Assembly: GCF_000516985.1 (NCBI RefSeq)
Contig: NW_006917092.1
Span: forward strand, 2,930,619-2,994,618
From: Pestalotiopsis fici W106-1
Taxonomy: Eukaryota > Ascomycota > Sordariomycetes > Amphisphaeriales > Sporocadaceae
Direction: 5' to 3'
DNA length: 64,000 nucleotides
Part shown: in pieces, positions 10,180-22,430 of the stretch
Layout of the letters: each line of letters opens with the position of its first letter
How positions within the stretch are numbered: position 1 is the first letter of the stretch
Notes under the pieces: generated by a model
Database searches by the model: none
Seen by the model: only the letters and a program-made list of their open reading frames with translations
What the model was told of the DNA's origin: nothing
Position numbers and translations under genes: made by a program

Positions 10180-12157
10180 GAGGGGACATGTTTTGACGTA
10201 CTTTTGTTCATGGACACGCAACGGCTTGTGACGGACAAGGAAGGGGAATGTTTGGAGACTTCTTTCCGCGGTTGGGGGCCACCTGAGGGGGAAATAGAGA
10301 GACAGGAGGATGCGTATCTTGTTGTTGACAAGTCTGAGCCTCCCCGATTGCAATGCGCTAGCCTAAAGATATTTCTGGGAGACGGTAAATGGCACTTTAT
10401 AGAATGGAATGCGCAATACTTGACAGTCTTTTCAGAGGTATGATGAAGCCTCAAGCACACAAGCCTGGTCTACATACTCTTAACCTTCTGATGCGTAGCG
10501 TATGATAACAGGGCATTGTTCACCCTGGCTGCCTGCCTACCTATACGTTCGAATCAACGTCTCCAAGTGCGACCCAACAGATCATACGGGCAAAGTAGAA
10601 TAGTCCTGTACACCCACACACTTGTCTTTTCTGGCAGGGCGTAAATTTGTGGTTGTGTTACTATGCACCGAGCAAGGTCTATGGACTCAGCGTAAGCGCG
10701 CCGCTTTTTTTTTCACAACCCGACCATGAAGTGATGTTGCATTTATTCGTTCGAGTGCCGCGAGACGGAGGGGGTAGGGTAAATGGGCAGACTGCCGGTG
10801 TGAATTGTTGGGTCTGGGATCTGCAGTTGAAAGAGACTGGATTTGTCAGAGGAATATGATACGGATCATCCTGAAGCTCCAACTTGACGTTGTGGACACG
10901 GTTCAAATCCCGTTGTGCGGGAAATTGACATAGTGTGCCTCCTGAAGTCTTTTTTTTTTTTTTTTTCATTAGATAAAGATGTACTTGGGGTCATATTAAC
11001 TAATCGCAAGGAACATCAGGTCAAGAGTCGCACTTTGTGCACAAGTTCACATTTGATGTTCATCACATTGCCACTGATTCATTACCAACAGCCTTCAAGT
11101 GCCAGATACTGGACGTATTGTACCTATTCGGATTGGTACTGAGCAGAAGCGAGTATCAAGGGTTCGTCTCATGTGACCTAACAAGCCTGCGCCCAGTACA
11201 GGGAATATTGCAACCCTGATCGCTGTCCGCAACACGCACCAAATTTACGCGATATTGTCATCACAGGTACCAAAATGGGCCAGGAATGGCCGCTGAAACG
11301 GGCCAACAGCTATCATACCTCAAAATCACACCTACGAGGGCTGATCAAGGATCGATCTTGGAAGTTACAAGATAGATGAAAACGCGGGCTCAGCAAGGCT
11401 CATGAGGAACTTTGGAACCCCTTCGTTGGAAACTTGCTACCAAAGGAGGGAGGACCAACAGCGAATCACAATGCCAGGACACCATCCGGCTTCGCACACC
11501 CATGCGAACTTTGTTACTTTCCACACAAGTACACAAAGTGCCGAACCCCCCAGGCGATCAAGTAAGACGGTCCGGTATGGCCCGGAGAGCATCATCTTAG
11601 AAAGGTTCATAGGGGTCCTTTAGGTTCAATGCTGCATCATACAGAATACTTGCCTACCCATTAGGGGGTTAGGGGATGTTGGAGGGCTAATTACGCCGCA
11701 TCAATGCATGGAAAAGCTTCTTCGGGGCTCAGATAGATACAATATTGTAAGTACTTGGTCTGGTGGACAGCCAAGTTTCTGGAGTGGAAGCACGTTCAAG
11801 GGCACAATTCCAAATACTACTACTTTCCCCCCTTGTCTTCCATTCCACTGTACGTACGTATGCCCGGACGAAGCAAATGATGGACGTTCGAGGATCGCTA
11901 GGATTCTTGTCAAGCTCCTATGAGGATCGCTACTGCATTTGTTACTATGGCTAGGAAATAATCGAGGAAATATCTCCACTTTCAAGGTTGGTCGTTGAGT
12001 AGGATCAAACTGCGCACCCGATGGACAAAGGACTCGTCATCGGCCCGTGATGGGCAGCCCAACATGGCGGCTAGTTTCTCTCACTGGCGGTTCCCGAGGT
12101 CTGCCCATCATGAATCAATGCGGAAAGGCATCATATGCACGTCTACGCATCTGTAAG

Positions 12158-12173
12158 AAAAAAAAAAAAAAAA
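12158..12173. repeat. A16 homopolymer
   Basis: Uninterrupted run of 16 A inside the gene desert. Confidence 0.9.
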
Positions 12174-12281
12174 GAAGCAAATGTACAATACACGTGGGTG
12201 TATAGGAGAGAGGATAGTTCACCGCTCTCTCTCCCTTTGCCCCGGACCACATCCACGGACCACAATAGGTTCGGATGTCGT

Positions 12282-12308
12282 ACCACCACCACCACCACCA
12301 CCACCACC
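12282..12308. repeat. (ACC)9 microsatellite
   Basis: Nine perfect ACC units, followed directly by ATCGTCATCGTCATC. Probably length-variable between strains. Confidence 0.95.
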
Positions 12309-13482
12309 ATCGTCATCGTCATCATTCTTCCTTGCTCACTGCATTGCCGCGCATGAGAAAAGAAAGAGATACAAAGAAAAAAGAAATTGGCGATGCGATC
12401 CTACCACACCCAACTGCATCATGCAAGGCTAGATCTGCACGCGGCTTCCGCACATTTTTGGCTTTGGGGGAGACACACCAAAGCTGAGGGAGGGATTCGT
12501 GCTTTTTCCCATTGCCGGGGTCAACCCTGTGTATTTTCGCTCTCCTTCATCTACCTTTTTAATGCTTGTTATTCGGAATTCGGCATTGAAAACTGCGCCT
12601 TTTCGGAGTTGAAAAGACATGTCTTGCTCATCTGTCCATTGTAGTTTTGTAGTGTTGCATCTCTTGTACAGGGATGATGACTGGATGTTGGTAGTTTTAA
12701 CCAATGTACACAGTAGCTCTGCAAGGACAGAGCCTGTAAAGAAAAAGACGTTGGACTTTGAATCACATCATACGGCTACAGGGAAGGTGGATCATAAAAC
12801 AGCTATTGCTCTACTATACTGTGCAGATATCCTCTGGTGTGGATTATGCAGCACCTGAACTCGGCACTTATTGCCGCAGAATTGAAATTGTACACGTGTA
12901 CCCAGGCAAATTGCTTTGGTTATGGAGAACGGCGGTAAACCAGAGAAAAGAGGAAGAAAAGAAAAGGTTGGCTGGCAGCTCGATTCTGCACGACCACGAC
13001 GACATGCTTCCAGAGGCAGGGGTTGGATATATTACCTCCTCCTATGATGAGGGCAGAAAGAAACTTGGCGGACCCAGACTGTCGGGTCGGCCCTCATCTC
13101 GGTGATAAGTTTACCTGGCCCAAAGACCCATGATGAGCGAGGGGTCCCTAGTCTCACCTGGATTCATCCTGGACAAGAAGATTTGGAATTCTGAATCAGA
13201 CTGCAACAACCTGGGTAGGTTGTTGTCGAGGCCTAAACTGATTTGCGTTGTGCGGGGGGCGGAAAAGCGCAGCAGATCCCGATTGCGCCAATATGATCAT
13301 CGCTTATGCTTTGTATAGTGTGTAGTGAATTAGAGCAGAAGGCCACCACCTCCTTGGTATTTGTCTTTGAACATTTTTCATCATGGATTACAGACAGAAA
13401 AATCCAGTTATTCTGCCTGACCAGTGAAAAAAGAGACGCTAGGTGCGCATAAATGCATCAACGCCTGATTCTCTGCATGTAC

Positions 13483-13499
13483 TAGACGCCAGGCGTCTA
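13483..13499. repeat. Perfect inverted repeat, 8-bp arms with 1-nt centre
   Basis: TAGACGCC-A-GGCGTCTA. It could be a binding site for a dimeric regulator, but it stands alone and far from any gene. Confidence 0.6.
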
Positions 13500-13606
13500 A
13501 ACATATGTAGGTTAGTTACCTATGTATGCTACATATGTACCACAACCGCCGCGAGCAACGGCCCCATGTCAAAGTGTCTCGTCTTTCCCCGTCTCGTGGG
13601 CTGGCC

Positions 13607-13628
13607 GCCTGCCTGCCTGCCTGCCTGC
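13607..13628. repeat. GCCT tetranucleotide microsatellite (5.5 units)
   Basis: Five perfect GCCT units plus GC, in the gene desert. Confidence 0.9.
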
Positions 13629-16600
13629 ATGGATTGACGTGCAAGCGAGGGTTGCCAATCGATCCTACCGAAAGGTCGAGATGGGGAGGGTGTCAAAACG
13701 AACCACACCTAATGGCACAAGTGTGCCAGGCAAAGATCTGCCATCTAATCATGCATTGACCCTCCCCCAAAACTCAAGCGAAATATGCCATGCATGTATG
13801 AATAAAGAGCGGTGATGACCGTTGTAATGACTAATGCTTGCTTTCTTTTTTTGGCAACAGCCCTCGAGTATACTGCTTAGCAAGATTATGAATAAGAGGT
13901 CTCTGGAGCATATGGGTGTTCTTCCGTGAGTCAAAACTTGGTGATCATTGTTACACCGTTTGGGTCACACGTAGGGGCGTACCAAATCACAGACAGTATC
14001 CGATGAAGCGATCCGACCACTCGGCCTACATCTTTCGAGAATACTCTGGACATATCAGGGCGCGCTCCAAGTCGGCCTTTGTGTACTTTTCTTCATGGAG
14101 CCCACCTCTTGTTGTAAAATCCAAGAAAATGTACGGCAGAGACCAGTACTTTTGGAAACCGCAGTGCAAGATCATATGTGAATTTGACACAGAAAATCAT
14201 ACAAGTATGTTCTTATGCAATCTTGTTACTTAGCCGCTCGGCTATCATACCTGGCTTATCCTTTTGTGCCATGGCCCCCTTCCCCCCTCTCGCCCATCTG
14301 CTCTCTCTGGCCACCCTTTCCTCCACCGTTCCGAGTTGTCGGGATAATGTGATACCATTCCTCATCGATCCTCCTTGTACATGGGCTACTACTGCATTTC
14401 TACAGTAATGTACCTAGACATCAATATCCAAATCCCGGCATCCTTGCCACAGAGTGCCAGTGTTATTCCCAGACAGCAATAGCGAGGGTCAGGCATTCTT
14501 TTTGCCGCGGGTATCCCATCTGTACTCTCAACCACGTACCTAGAGCCATGCCAGGAAGTCCATGGTGAGCCCTTGAAACAACGCTTCTGTTTCCGGGTCC
14601 AAAAGTTCATGGCTATCAAATTTTCTTTTTGGTACGATTTTCATTCCGAGGTTGCATTCTTCATGATTTGCATGCCGTATTTGGAGGGGTTTCCCCCCCT
14701 TCACCCACGTGTTTACCGTCGCAGTGCTTTGAAAAGTAGAGAAATCAAGTGGAATGCTGATCAAAATGCGTACCAATCTCTACTTTTGTCCAGGAAAGAC
14801 ACTGGAAAGGCACCCCTGCTACTCCCAAGCTTCACCGCAGACGTAAGAAAAGAAGAAAAATGTGAGTGGCACGGCATATGCATGGATCGACCCAGGATTA
14901 AAGAAGAAAGGGCTAAGAACATCGCTTGTGCCACACCACCACCATTTTAAGCCGCCGGCATTTCACTAAGGGATGGTTGTGGCATAGTCCATATGCGGAA
15001 GTTCAGTGCATAAATGAACAGAACTACGCATAAGTCCCCTCAAAAGAAACAGAAAGGTTGTGGTGGATAAAGGAGTAGGAGGGAAAAGACCAAGACCACA
15101 CAAGAGCCCCGGTTTCTGCCCCCCCGCAGCTAAGCCTTACATTGGTTGTTCCTTGAGGGAAGATGGACCCATACGCATAGCCCGTCCTTTGCCCGTCGGC
15201 CATCGGTCCCGGCCCCGGCCCCGGTCCCTGTTGGAGTATGGAATAAGAATCCACTTTCTCTCTCTCATCTTGTCCCTCTTTGTTAACACGGCGCCAACGA
15301 TAAGCGCGAGTAGGCATCTGAAAAAAAACGGGGGAGACCGGGTCTGGAACGATGAGTTCTATTGGAGTTGACAGGTAAAATGGTGGGGGAAATACTGCAC
15401 GCGCCCTCTCATCATTATCCTGAAAAAGAGATTCGTTGGTACGGGGGAAGCCCCCTCTCTGCCCTAGAATTTTGCGGACCGCATCGTGGAGAGTATACGT
15501 AGATGGAGTCGTTCGTATTCAGAATGGTTCTTGTTGCAGTTGGTCGCAGCTACAGCATTGTACCTAGATAGCGTCATAGCATCGACATCTTCTTCTTCTA
15601 CTTGTGTTCAAGATGTTCCTCCATCTACACCGTTGTATACATTACATCACAATGCCATGTTTTAGCGCGGCAATTGCACACACACCATACCGAGACTCCT
15701 CCAACCATTCTGTACGCATGTTTAGGTTCACTCCGAGATCTTTAGTAAGATCGCCACGTTTGGATACGATAACAGAGATGCCCCCAGTTGACATAGGTAG
15801 GTAGTTAGGTTGCAGATGAGAAATGCAACATACTGGAGTAATATTGCGTGTATGTATGCATGCACATTCGGTCTACTTACGGAATACTACTAGGGAACCC
15901 TTTTTGCCTCCTCTCCTCCACAAAAAGCGTTGAACGTTGGGCGGGGCAGTGTTGGAGCGTCTTTAACCAGGTACTTGGAGGGGAGCTTTTCCCCTTTGTA
16001 TCTCTACTGTATAGATATATCGGGGACGGATCCATCAATTCATTGTTCTTTGAGCGCACGTCGAGTCAGTCAATTGCCCAGGTGAGTACATGTCTCAAAA
16101 CCCCCCCCGGCGGCGCGCCCTAGGGGCAACGGGTACGGTATCAACAAAAAGACGGTTAGGTTTAGGATGACGGACGGACCCGACAATTCGGTACGCTAAC
16201 AAGGATCTCCTGGGTCCCCCCCTGTCCTGGCTTTTTAGCACATCCCGGTCCAGTAAAACGATGATAGCCCCCCACTGTATAACCGCCGAAAGAGCCAATT
16301 GGGTATGATGCATATTTAGCGGAGGTCGGGACCGACACAAAACCCCGTTCTTTGGGGAGTGGGAAAGCTTTCTGGCTATAGCTAAACGAGCAGAGTTGAA
16401 TGGTTCTCGAGTCTTAAATTTATACAGGTTATACTAGATAAAATCGAGGAATATATGTCTCCTCGGGTGGATATGGAGAGAGTCTCTAGAGAAGGAGAGA
16501 GAGGGGAGATGGGCTGGCTAGTTGCTGTAGGTAATACTGTTGAAAATGAGAATGGGCTTATTGGGCGAATGACAACGGTGCAAGTGGATCGATCGACAAT

Positions 16601-18260
16601 GAACTGAGAATAAAAAAGAAGACGCAAGATTGGACCGCGGAAACGGCATCTTGCTCCCCGTCAGACGACGCCCCCCCGCCTCAAACCTATTTTCAGAAGT
16701 TGGTCGGCGTCTGCAAGAGAGAAAAATGGTTCCACCTGACTCTGTCTGGACAGTCCGCTATGCTGGGCTGGGGCACCCTGGTCCACTGCCTCGAGCATTC
16801 AAACTCCTACGCATTTCATAGTAATAATATGCCAACCTCTTGTCACTCCCTGTGAGATAGTTTTCGCAGCACACACATTTGGCTGTGGGCACACGAGGAG
16901 CGGTTATTCTACTTTCAAATCAAGCATATTAGCAGTTCTTTGCACTTTATCGTAACATACATTCTGGCACGAATCTAACCCAATCCTCTCTTTGTCGTTT
17001 TCTAAAAAGTAAATCTTGGCCTGCCTAGCTCACAAAACAAAACAAGAAGCAGATCTTCACCCATTTACAACAGGTACGAAAATGTCATCAACCTGTCCCA
17101 AAACGTACATGAAATACATGATCAGACCAAAAAAAAAAAAGTAGAGTCAATAAGTCCATCCAATCACATCTCCTTGACACGAGAATTTTCATGGAATGCT
17201 GGCAACACATGAAGATCAGAATAAGAAAGAAAAAGAAGAAGGGGAAAAAAGGGAAAAAAGAACAAGAGGTCTGCAGGGTCCCTGATGTACGCAATTAGCA
17301 GTAGCAGAACGAGTGAAGGGATACCATGGAGATGGTAGACTGCAATAGCCGCCGCATTGGTTCTAGCTAAAGAAAGAGTAGCATGAGAAAAGAGGGGAGG
17401 CAGAGGGAGAGATCGATTCTGTCTGGTTGAACAACACCGGAGACGCTCCGTGCAGGAAAAAGAGAAAGCAATTGATAACAACAGGCCCTTCTCCTAGTTA
17501 GGTCATGGGCGAGGGTTAGATTATCCCTTGACCCAGGTGGTATTGCCTCCTCATGTCACATACGCTAATGTTGCCTGTCAAGCCCTGGACCTATCCGGTA
17601 GGGGCCCCCCTTGTTGACAGCCATGGCCCATGATAATGTAAAGAGAGACCCACAATCAGGCAATTCGTGGGCTGCATCCGGGAACTTCTCCCCCGTCGTC
17701 GGCATTCCGTATCCAGCGAATGACATGGCCCGGCCATTCCACAGGTTGATCAGGCCAATTGGAAACGTGCCTCAACTTCCCTTGTGTCGGCAACGCCCCA
17801 CGCAAATGCTTCGGCCATGTATGCCTGTAGGCCGCCAGGTAGTGTCATGTATGAGAAGAAGTAGTAGTAGCAGTAGCAGCACCTTTGGCCTCGGTCGACA
17901 GGGATCTGATCAAACGCAATACATGCTGACTGGGATTGATTTGTTCTTGCGGGCAAGAGGTAGATAGTGATGTAGTGTAGGCTTGTAGGCTTGTAGATAG
18001 GTAGTAGCAGATGTATGTAGAATTGGAATGGTCTTCTTGGCAAAATTCCCCAAAAACGCCTACAAGAAATGAAAAGAAGAAAACGTTGTCCTGCCAATGC
18101 TGATCGACGTGAGTCGCCCAGAGTGCCCACATCCTGGGGTTCACCCCAACACCACCTATGCCGAGACTCCTGGAAATATTCATCTTGCCCTATGCAGTGT
18201 GATAGTCACAGTCTCCCACTTTATCGTGGTTGACCAATGACCTGTCTCGTCGGTCCATTC

Positions 18261-20089
18261 CTATGACTGAAACTGACTGCCATCACCCCAGCCGTAGTTC
18301 ATATTGCCGACGCCCATAGCCGAGCCCTGTGTGCTCTCCCCCATGTCCTCCGTGAAGAGGTTGCCGAATGATGCAGAGAGTTGCCCCATGTGCGATGCTT
18401 CGACCTGAACTCCTGCATTCTGGATAGTCGGTGCCTCGTACACGCCCGTGACATCCTCGAGTCTGTACGGGTTGACTCCAGTATGGGAATGAGGGATTGG
18501 GGAGTGAATCTGCTGATGCTGAGGCTCTCCATGCCCGAAAAAGTATCCGTGGCTGGTGACTGAACCCATTGGCGGAGGGCCTTGCATTGTATTGGTGAAC
18601 AACAGCTCACCTGCGGGCACTTCTGGTGGTGTCGCAGGGTCACTCCTGGCAGCCTGGCCAAAGTCCATGCTTGGGGCTCGGCCGTAGAAATTCTGTTGTC
18701 GCTGAAAGTCATTACGAGGAATGCGGCTGGCGAAGACGCCACCGCCGTAGCCTCTGAGAGCCGTGCGACGGCTAGCTGCCAGCCTGGTCCTGCTGGCTGT
18801 TATGCCACCTCGTCGCCCAGAGGTTGCTCGTGCTGAGACATGATGACCCCGATTGGAGCGATGCGCACCCGTGGACCTGCGGCCAGGATTGTTCCTGGGA
18901 CGGTATCGAGTAGTGCTTTGGACACCATCCCTCACTGCCCAGTCTTGCAAAATCCATTCCGTTGACCTCCTGGGGGTTCCAGCATCAGTAACTGGACCAT
19001 CTGGTGTCTCCCTTCTATCACGCTTGACAAAGGCCTGTCCAACGGTTAGCATAGCTTTTCCATGTAAGAAGGGCTTGAAAAGAGGCGCTGATGTGTGCAA
19101 AGACACGCCCCCCCGGGCTGACTTACCCCATTCATGCTCAAATTGTGCCGGATGCTATTCTGCCAACCCTTATGCTCTGGTACTGCCCTATCAGTGTTCT
19201 CGCGGAACCACTGATATATTTCCTGCAGCGTCATGGCGTGATCCTCGCGGCTCATGAAAGCCCGGAAGATGAGCTGTGCATACGGTTCATCAGGCCTATT
19301 GGCTTCGTCTGCGTCCAAATCGGCATCCTCTTCCTGTCCGTTGGACCCGGGTGGTGGTGTACCCTCATCATTGTGAGTGTAGCTATTATCCAGGTCATCA
19401 TTTGGCCCAGGGGACAGGCTATGATCCGACATGGCCGAGTCGGCAGGGTCCGGTGTCATGGATGGGACACTTGGTGTCATGGGCTCTGGCTCCATGGTCC
19501 TGCTTAGGTAGCTGTCATCTGCGAACGGGGAAGCGACAAGCGGTTGATTGAACGCGTCTTCCATCTGCAGTTGTGTGCCCATGTGAAGACCGTATGGAGG
19601 AGTGAAGTCTGGGGTCTTCCAGGCCGCCTCTTGGTACGGGAACTGTTGTGATCCAGCTGGTGACCAAGACCTGGGACTATGGACCAGAGATGGAGGGGAC
19701 AAGGCAGCTGTGGCATGAAGCCCAAAGCTCGCACTCGTCGGCGAGGAGCGATAGGTATACTCATCAAACTCGTCGTCAGAAGTCGGAGGTGGTGTGGGCC
19801 ACATGGGCATGCCTTGGTACGGGGAGCTTGATGGATGGATAACTAGTGGCGTGTGTGTTTGGGGGGCCGTGGTAATGGCCGATGGAGGAAAGTGCAGGGA
19901 CTGTTTGGAAGGCAGCTGGGCGGTTTCAGCAATGTCCAACGAAGGCGAGGGAGGAAAGCCCGTGTCTGGATTGGGATAGTCTCTGGTAATCTTTGGTGAT
20001 TGTGTCGTGCAAATCTGTTCCGGGTCGTTGCTAGTCGCGTCTGGAGAAGCGTGGTCGACGGGCAGGCCGTCGCAGAACGTCAACTGCAT
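18261..20089 (-). CDS. Forkhead (winged-helix) transcription factor, two exons
   Basis: Minus-strand exons 20089-19127 and 19034-18261 join across a 92-nt intron (GTAAGT donor, TTGGACAG acceptor) in phase 0, giving 578 residues. The forkhead domain starts near residue 268 (EPYAQLIFRAFMSREDHAMT, then LQEIYQWFRENT and GWQNSIRHNLSMN) and continues after the intron with AFVKRDRR, then STEWILQDWAVRDGVQ and a basic stretch. The intron therefore sits in the domain right after recognition helix 3. No FHA domain is seen. The N-terminal half is Pro/Ser/Thr-rich with an acidic patch just before the domain, and the C-terminal part is low in complexity. I start at the ATG at 20089; an in-frame TTG upstream is ignored. 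A CTTGTTCAG just upstream could be the acceptor of a leader intron. It acts in the nucleus; targets are unknown. Confidence 0.92.
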
Positions 20090-22430
20090 CCTGAACAAGA
20101 CCGACGGGTGGTGAGAATGGTATCGCGGTAGAAGCGATGGCTTTTCCCCCCCGGCTCAACGCAATGTGGATCGTTCTGAGACAAGAAGCGAAGCCGTTCC
20201 GGTGAGAGACTGGCGGCAGGTTGTAATAGACTAAAGAATACGAATAGTCACGCCCAAGGTGAGAAAAAGGATGCTGCGATGCTCGCACAAACTCTGGACG
20301 AAAATGGAGAGTTTACAATGGGGATATCAGCCTCCAGATGAATACTGATTTCACACACTCTAGACAAGTCGGCAGTGCTTCTGACGGCAGTCGTTGAGTA
20401 TGGAAGAGAAAATTTTGTACCAGTCGCGAGAGTGATGATATGGCAGGACGAGCAGAACGAGATTGTTACCAGGCGACGGATGTCTGCACTATAAGTCCAT
20501 CAAATAGAATGGGCGGTTGTGCGGCCTTGACCTGGCGTGGCCCGATTCTGCTTTGTGCGGATCGTTTCCAGTGATCTCGAAAGAACAAAACGACAATGTA
20601 GTTGCAAGGGTCCTTTGCAAGGGTAGAGATCAGGACGCCTTCCAGGTACCAGGCATGTAAGAGAGATCCAGATACGATGGGAGGAGGGAAAGAAAAAAAA
20701 AAGACAAGGGCAGCTTTCCAACTGTGGGTTGCGTGGAGGCCAGGGGGGGTGTGTGGCAGTTGCATACATACGTACTCAATGGACGACCAGGTAGTATGTA
20801 GGTAGGGGCCGGGGGTGAGAGGTACAGGGAGATAGGTAGTAGGTAGTAGAGTGGAGTATGTGGGTTGTGGACTCCCTGTAGTACATGTGTACGAACATGT
20901 ATGTACGGAGTACGCTTTTGGCTTTGCAAAATGCCTTGTTCAGAAAAGAGAGAGGGCGAGGGGGACGGAATGGGTCAGAGGCCGTCGGGCAACACAAAAC
21001 CGCTAAGTCAAGAAGAGTAGAACCATCTGCCTGCAGAGGCCGATTCTGGCTTTCTTGCGGGTCCCATCCTTGTGATATCTATGGCCTGGGGGAACATCAG
21101 GAAATAAGAAATGCCTGGAGCCTTGTGTGTACGTACTTCGTATGTCACTGGCTCTTCCCTAGGCTGTGTGATTGTGCCGGTACTTGCATGTACATGGCAT
21201 GACATGCGTCTGTGTCTATGTTGTGCAAACGCCGTTGCATTCTCTGTGGCCGCCGCGCTGCTCAGTTCCATCCATGTACAATACGTCGCCATGGCATCTC
21301 GGGGAGATTGTCTCTTGTGCTAGGAGGGCGCTGCTGGCTTTTCCTTCACGGTACACACGCACATACGTATGAGGAAGCATTGTGTACCCTACATGCTGCA
21401 CCACACTGGCAGATATTGATGTGTAGTAAAGTAGTAGCGCGGTGGCAGAGCTGCAAAGTCGTTGGCCCTGAGAAGGGGGAGGAGAAAGTTTGGACCTGGA
21501 GCAGATCAGTGTCCTGGGAGCTAACATTCAATCAAGGCCACCAAGAGGCCATAGTGCTCCAAGCAGGTAAGCGAAGCTGAAGACAAGACAATATGGCGGA
21601 ATAAGGAATTGTCAAGACTGAGTGTACAGCTTGGTTGGCCCGGGATTCCAGGGCCACTTTCCGCAAGGCGGTCCACGCGGCTGCGTGCATTCTCGATGGC
21701 CTGAACAACAGCTCGCCAACTAGAGCCAATCAGTAGTTGCTCGGTCCCGATCTGGGCCTTCTCTTGCAGCCCCGTTTCCTTTCAAGCAGATCCAAGCACA
21801 AGGAGAGAAAGTGTGGAGGGGAAAGGTGAGAGGCGTCATGGAGAGTGGGCATATTGAGTTACCGTCAACAGTCTCCCTTCCTTCATAGATCACTGCATGA
21901 AGCTGCTTGCCCCCCTGACAGTCAGATCTCATGTAAGGCACCAGTCGGCACTCCGAGTGGCAAGAGGTTGGCCCAAGATTGTCTACCATTCATGTGTACA
22001 TAAAGGATTTTTGCATTGTCTAAGCTCGTTTGATGCGATGAGTTTCAACTGTCCAAACGTGCTATTTCTCTATTTCCTCTTCTTGTTGTAGAGACTACAC
22101 TGCCCATGGGCGCTTTTTGCACCCAGAAGAGATCAATCTGGAGCTTGAGTTCTGACGTAAGACGCATATAGAGCAGCGAGCAGCCTGGTGTATTGTTCGA
22201 CGACAGGGTCTGATTTGATACGTCCCTGCTCAAGTGAGGCAGTGGTCGCCCGGCTCTAGTCTGACAAGTGGGCTGTTGGAATATCCGAGTCATTCTATCG
22301 ACTGTGACTAATTAAGTTTGTATCCAAGTAACGTAGCCAGGCTGTGCCATGCTCCAACAGCCATGGCTCAATCGTTTGTTTGCTACGGTGTATTCCTGTC
22401 GCCAGCAAGCCGCAGACAAGGTCAGATGGA
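20090..22430. other. Upstream region of the forkhead gene, about 2.3 kb
   Basis: Contains the forkhead promoter and probably a long leader with short upstream ORFs on the minus strand. GT/TA-rich simple stretches occur near 20790-20910. No supportable coding gene. Confidence 0.55.

Larger units (their letters stand above)
10180..18260. other. Gene desert of about 8 kb between two convergent genes
   Basis: No ORF above about 130 codons and none with domain or codon character of a gene. It lies downstream of both neighbours (cupin on plus, forkhead on minus), so promoter space does not explain its length. It holds homopolymer runs (T17 at 10950-10966, A16 at 12158-12173), an (ACC)9 tract, a GCCT tract, pyrimidine-rich stretches and a small perfect inverted repeat. 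Long UTRs, non-coding RNA or an undetected multi-exon orphan gene remain possible. Confidence 0.6.

Noticed and set aside
10900..10910. Perfect tRNA B-box sequence GGTTCAAATCC
   Set aside because: T-stem does not pair beyond two bases, and no acceptor stem or anticodon arm can be built around it.
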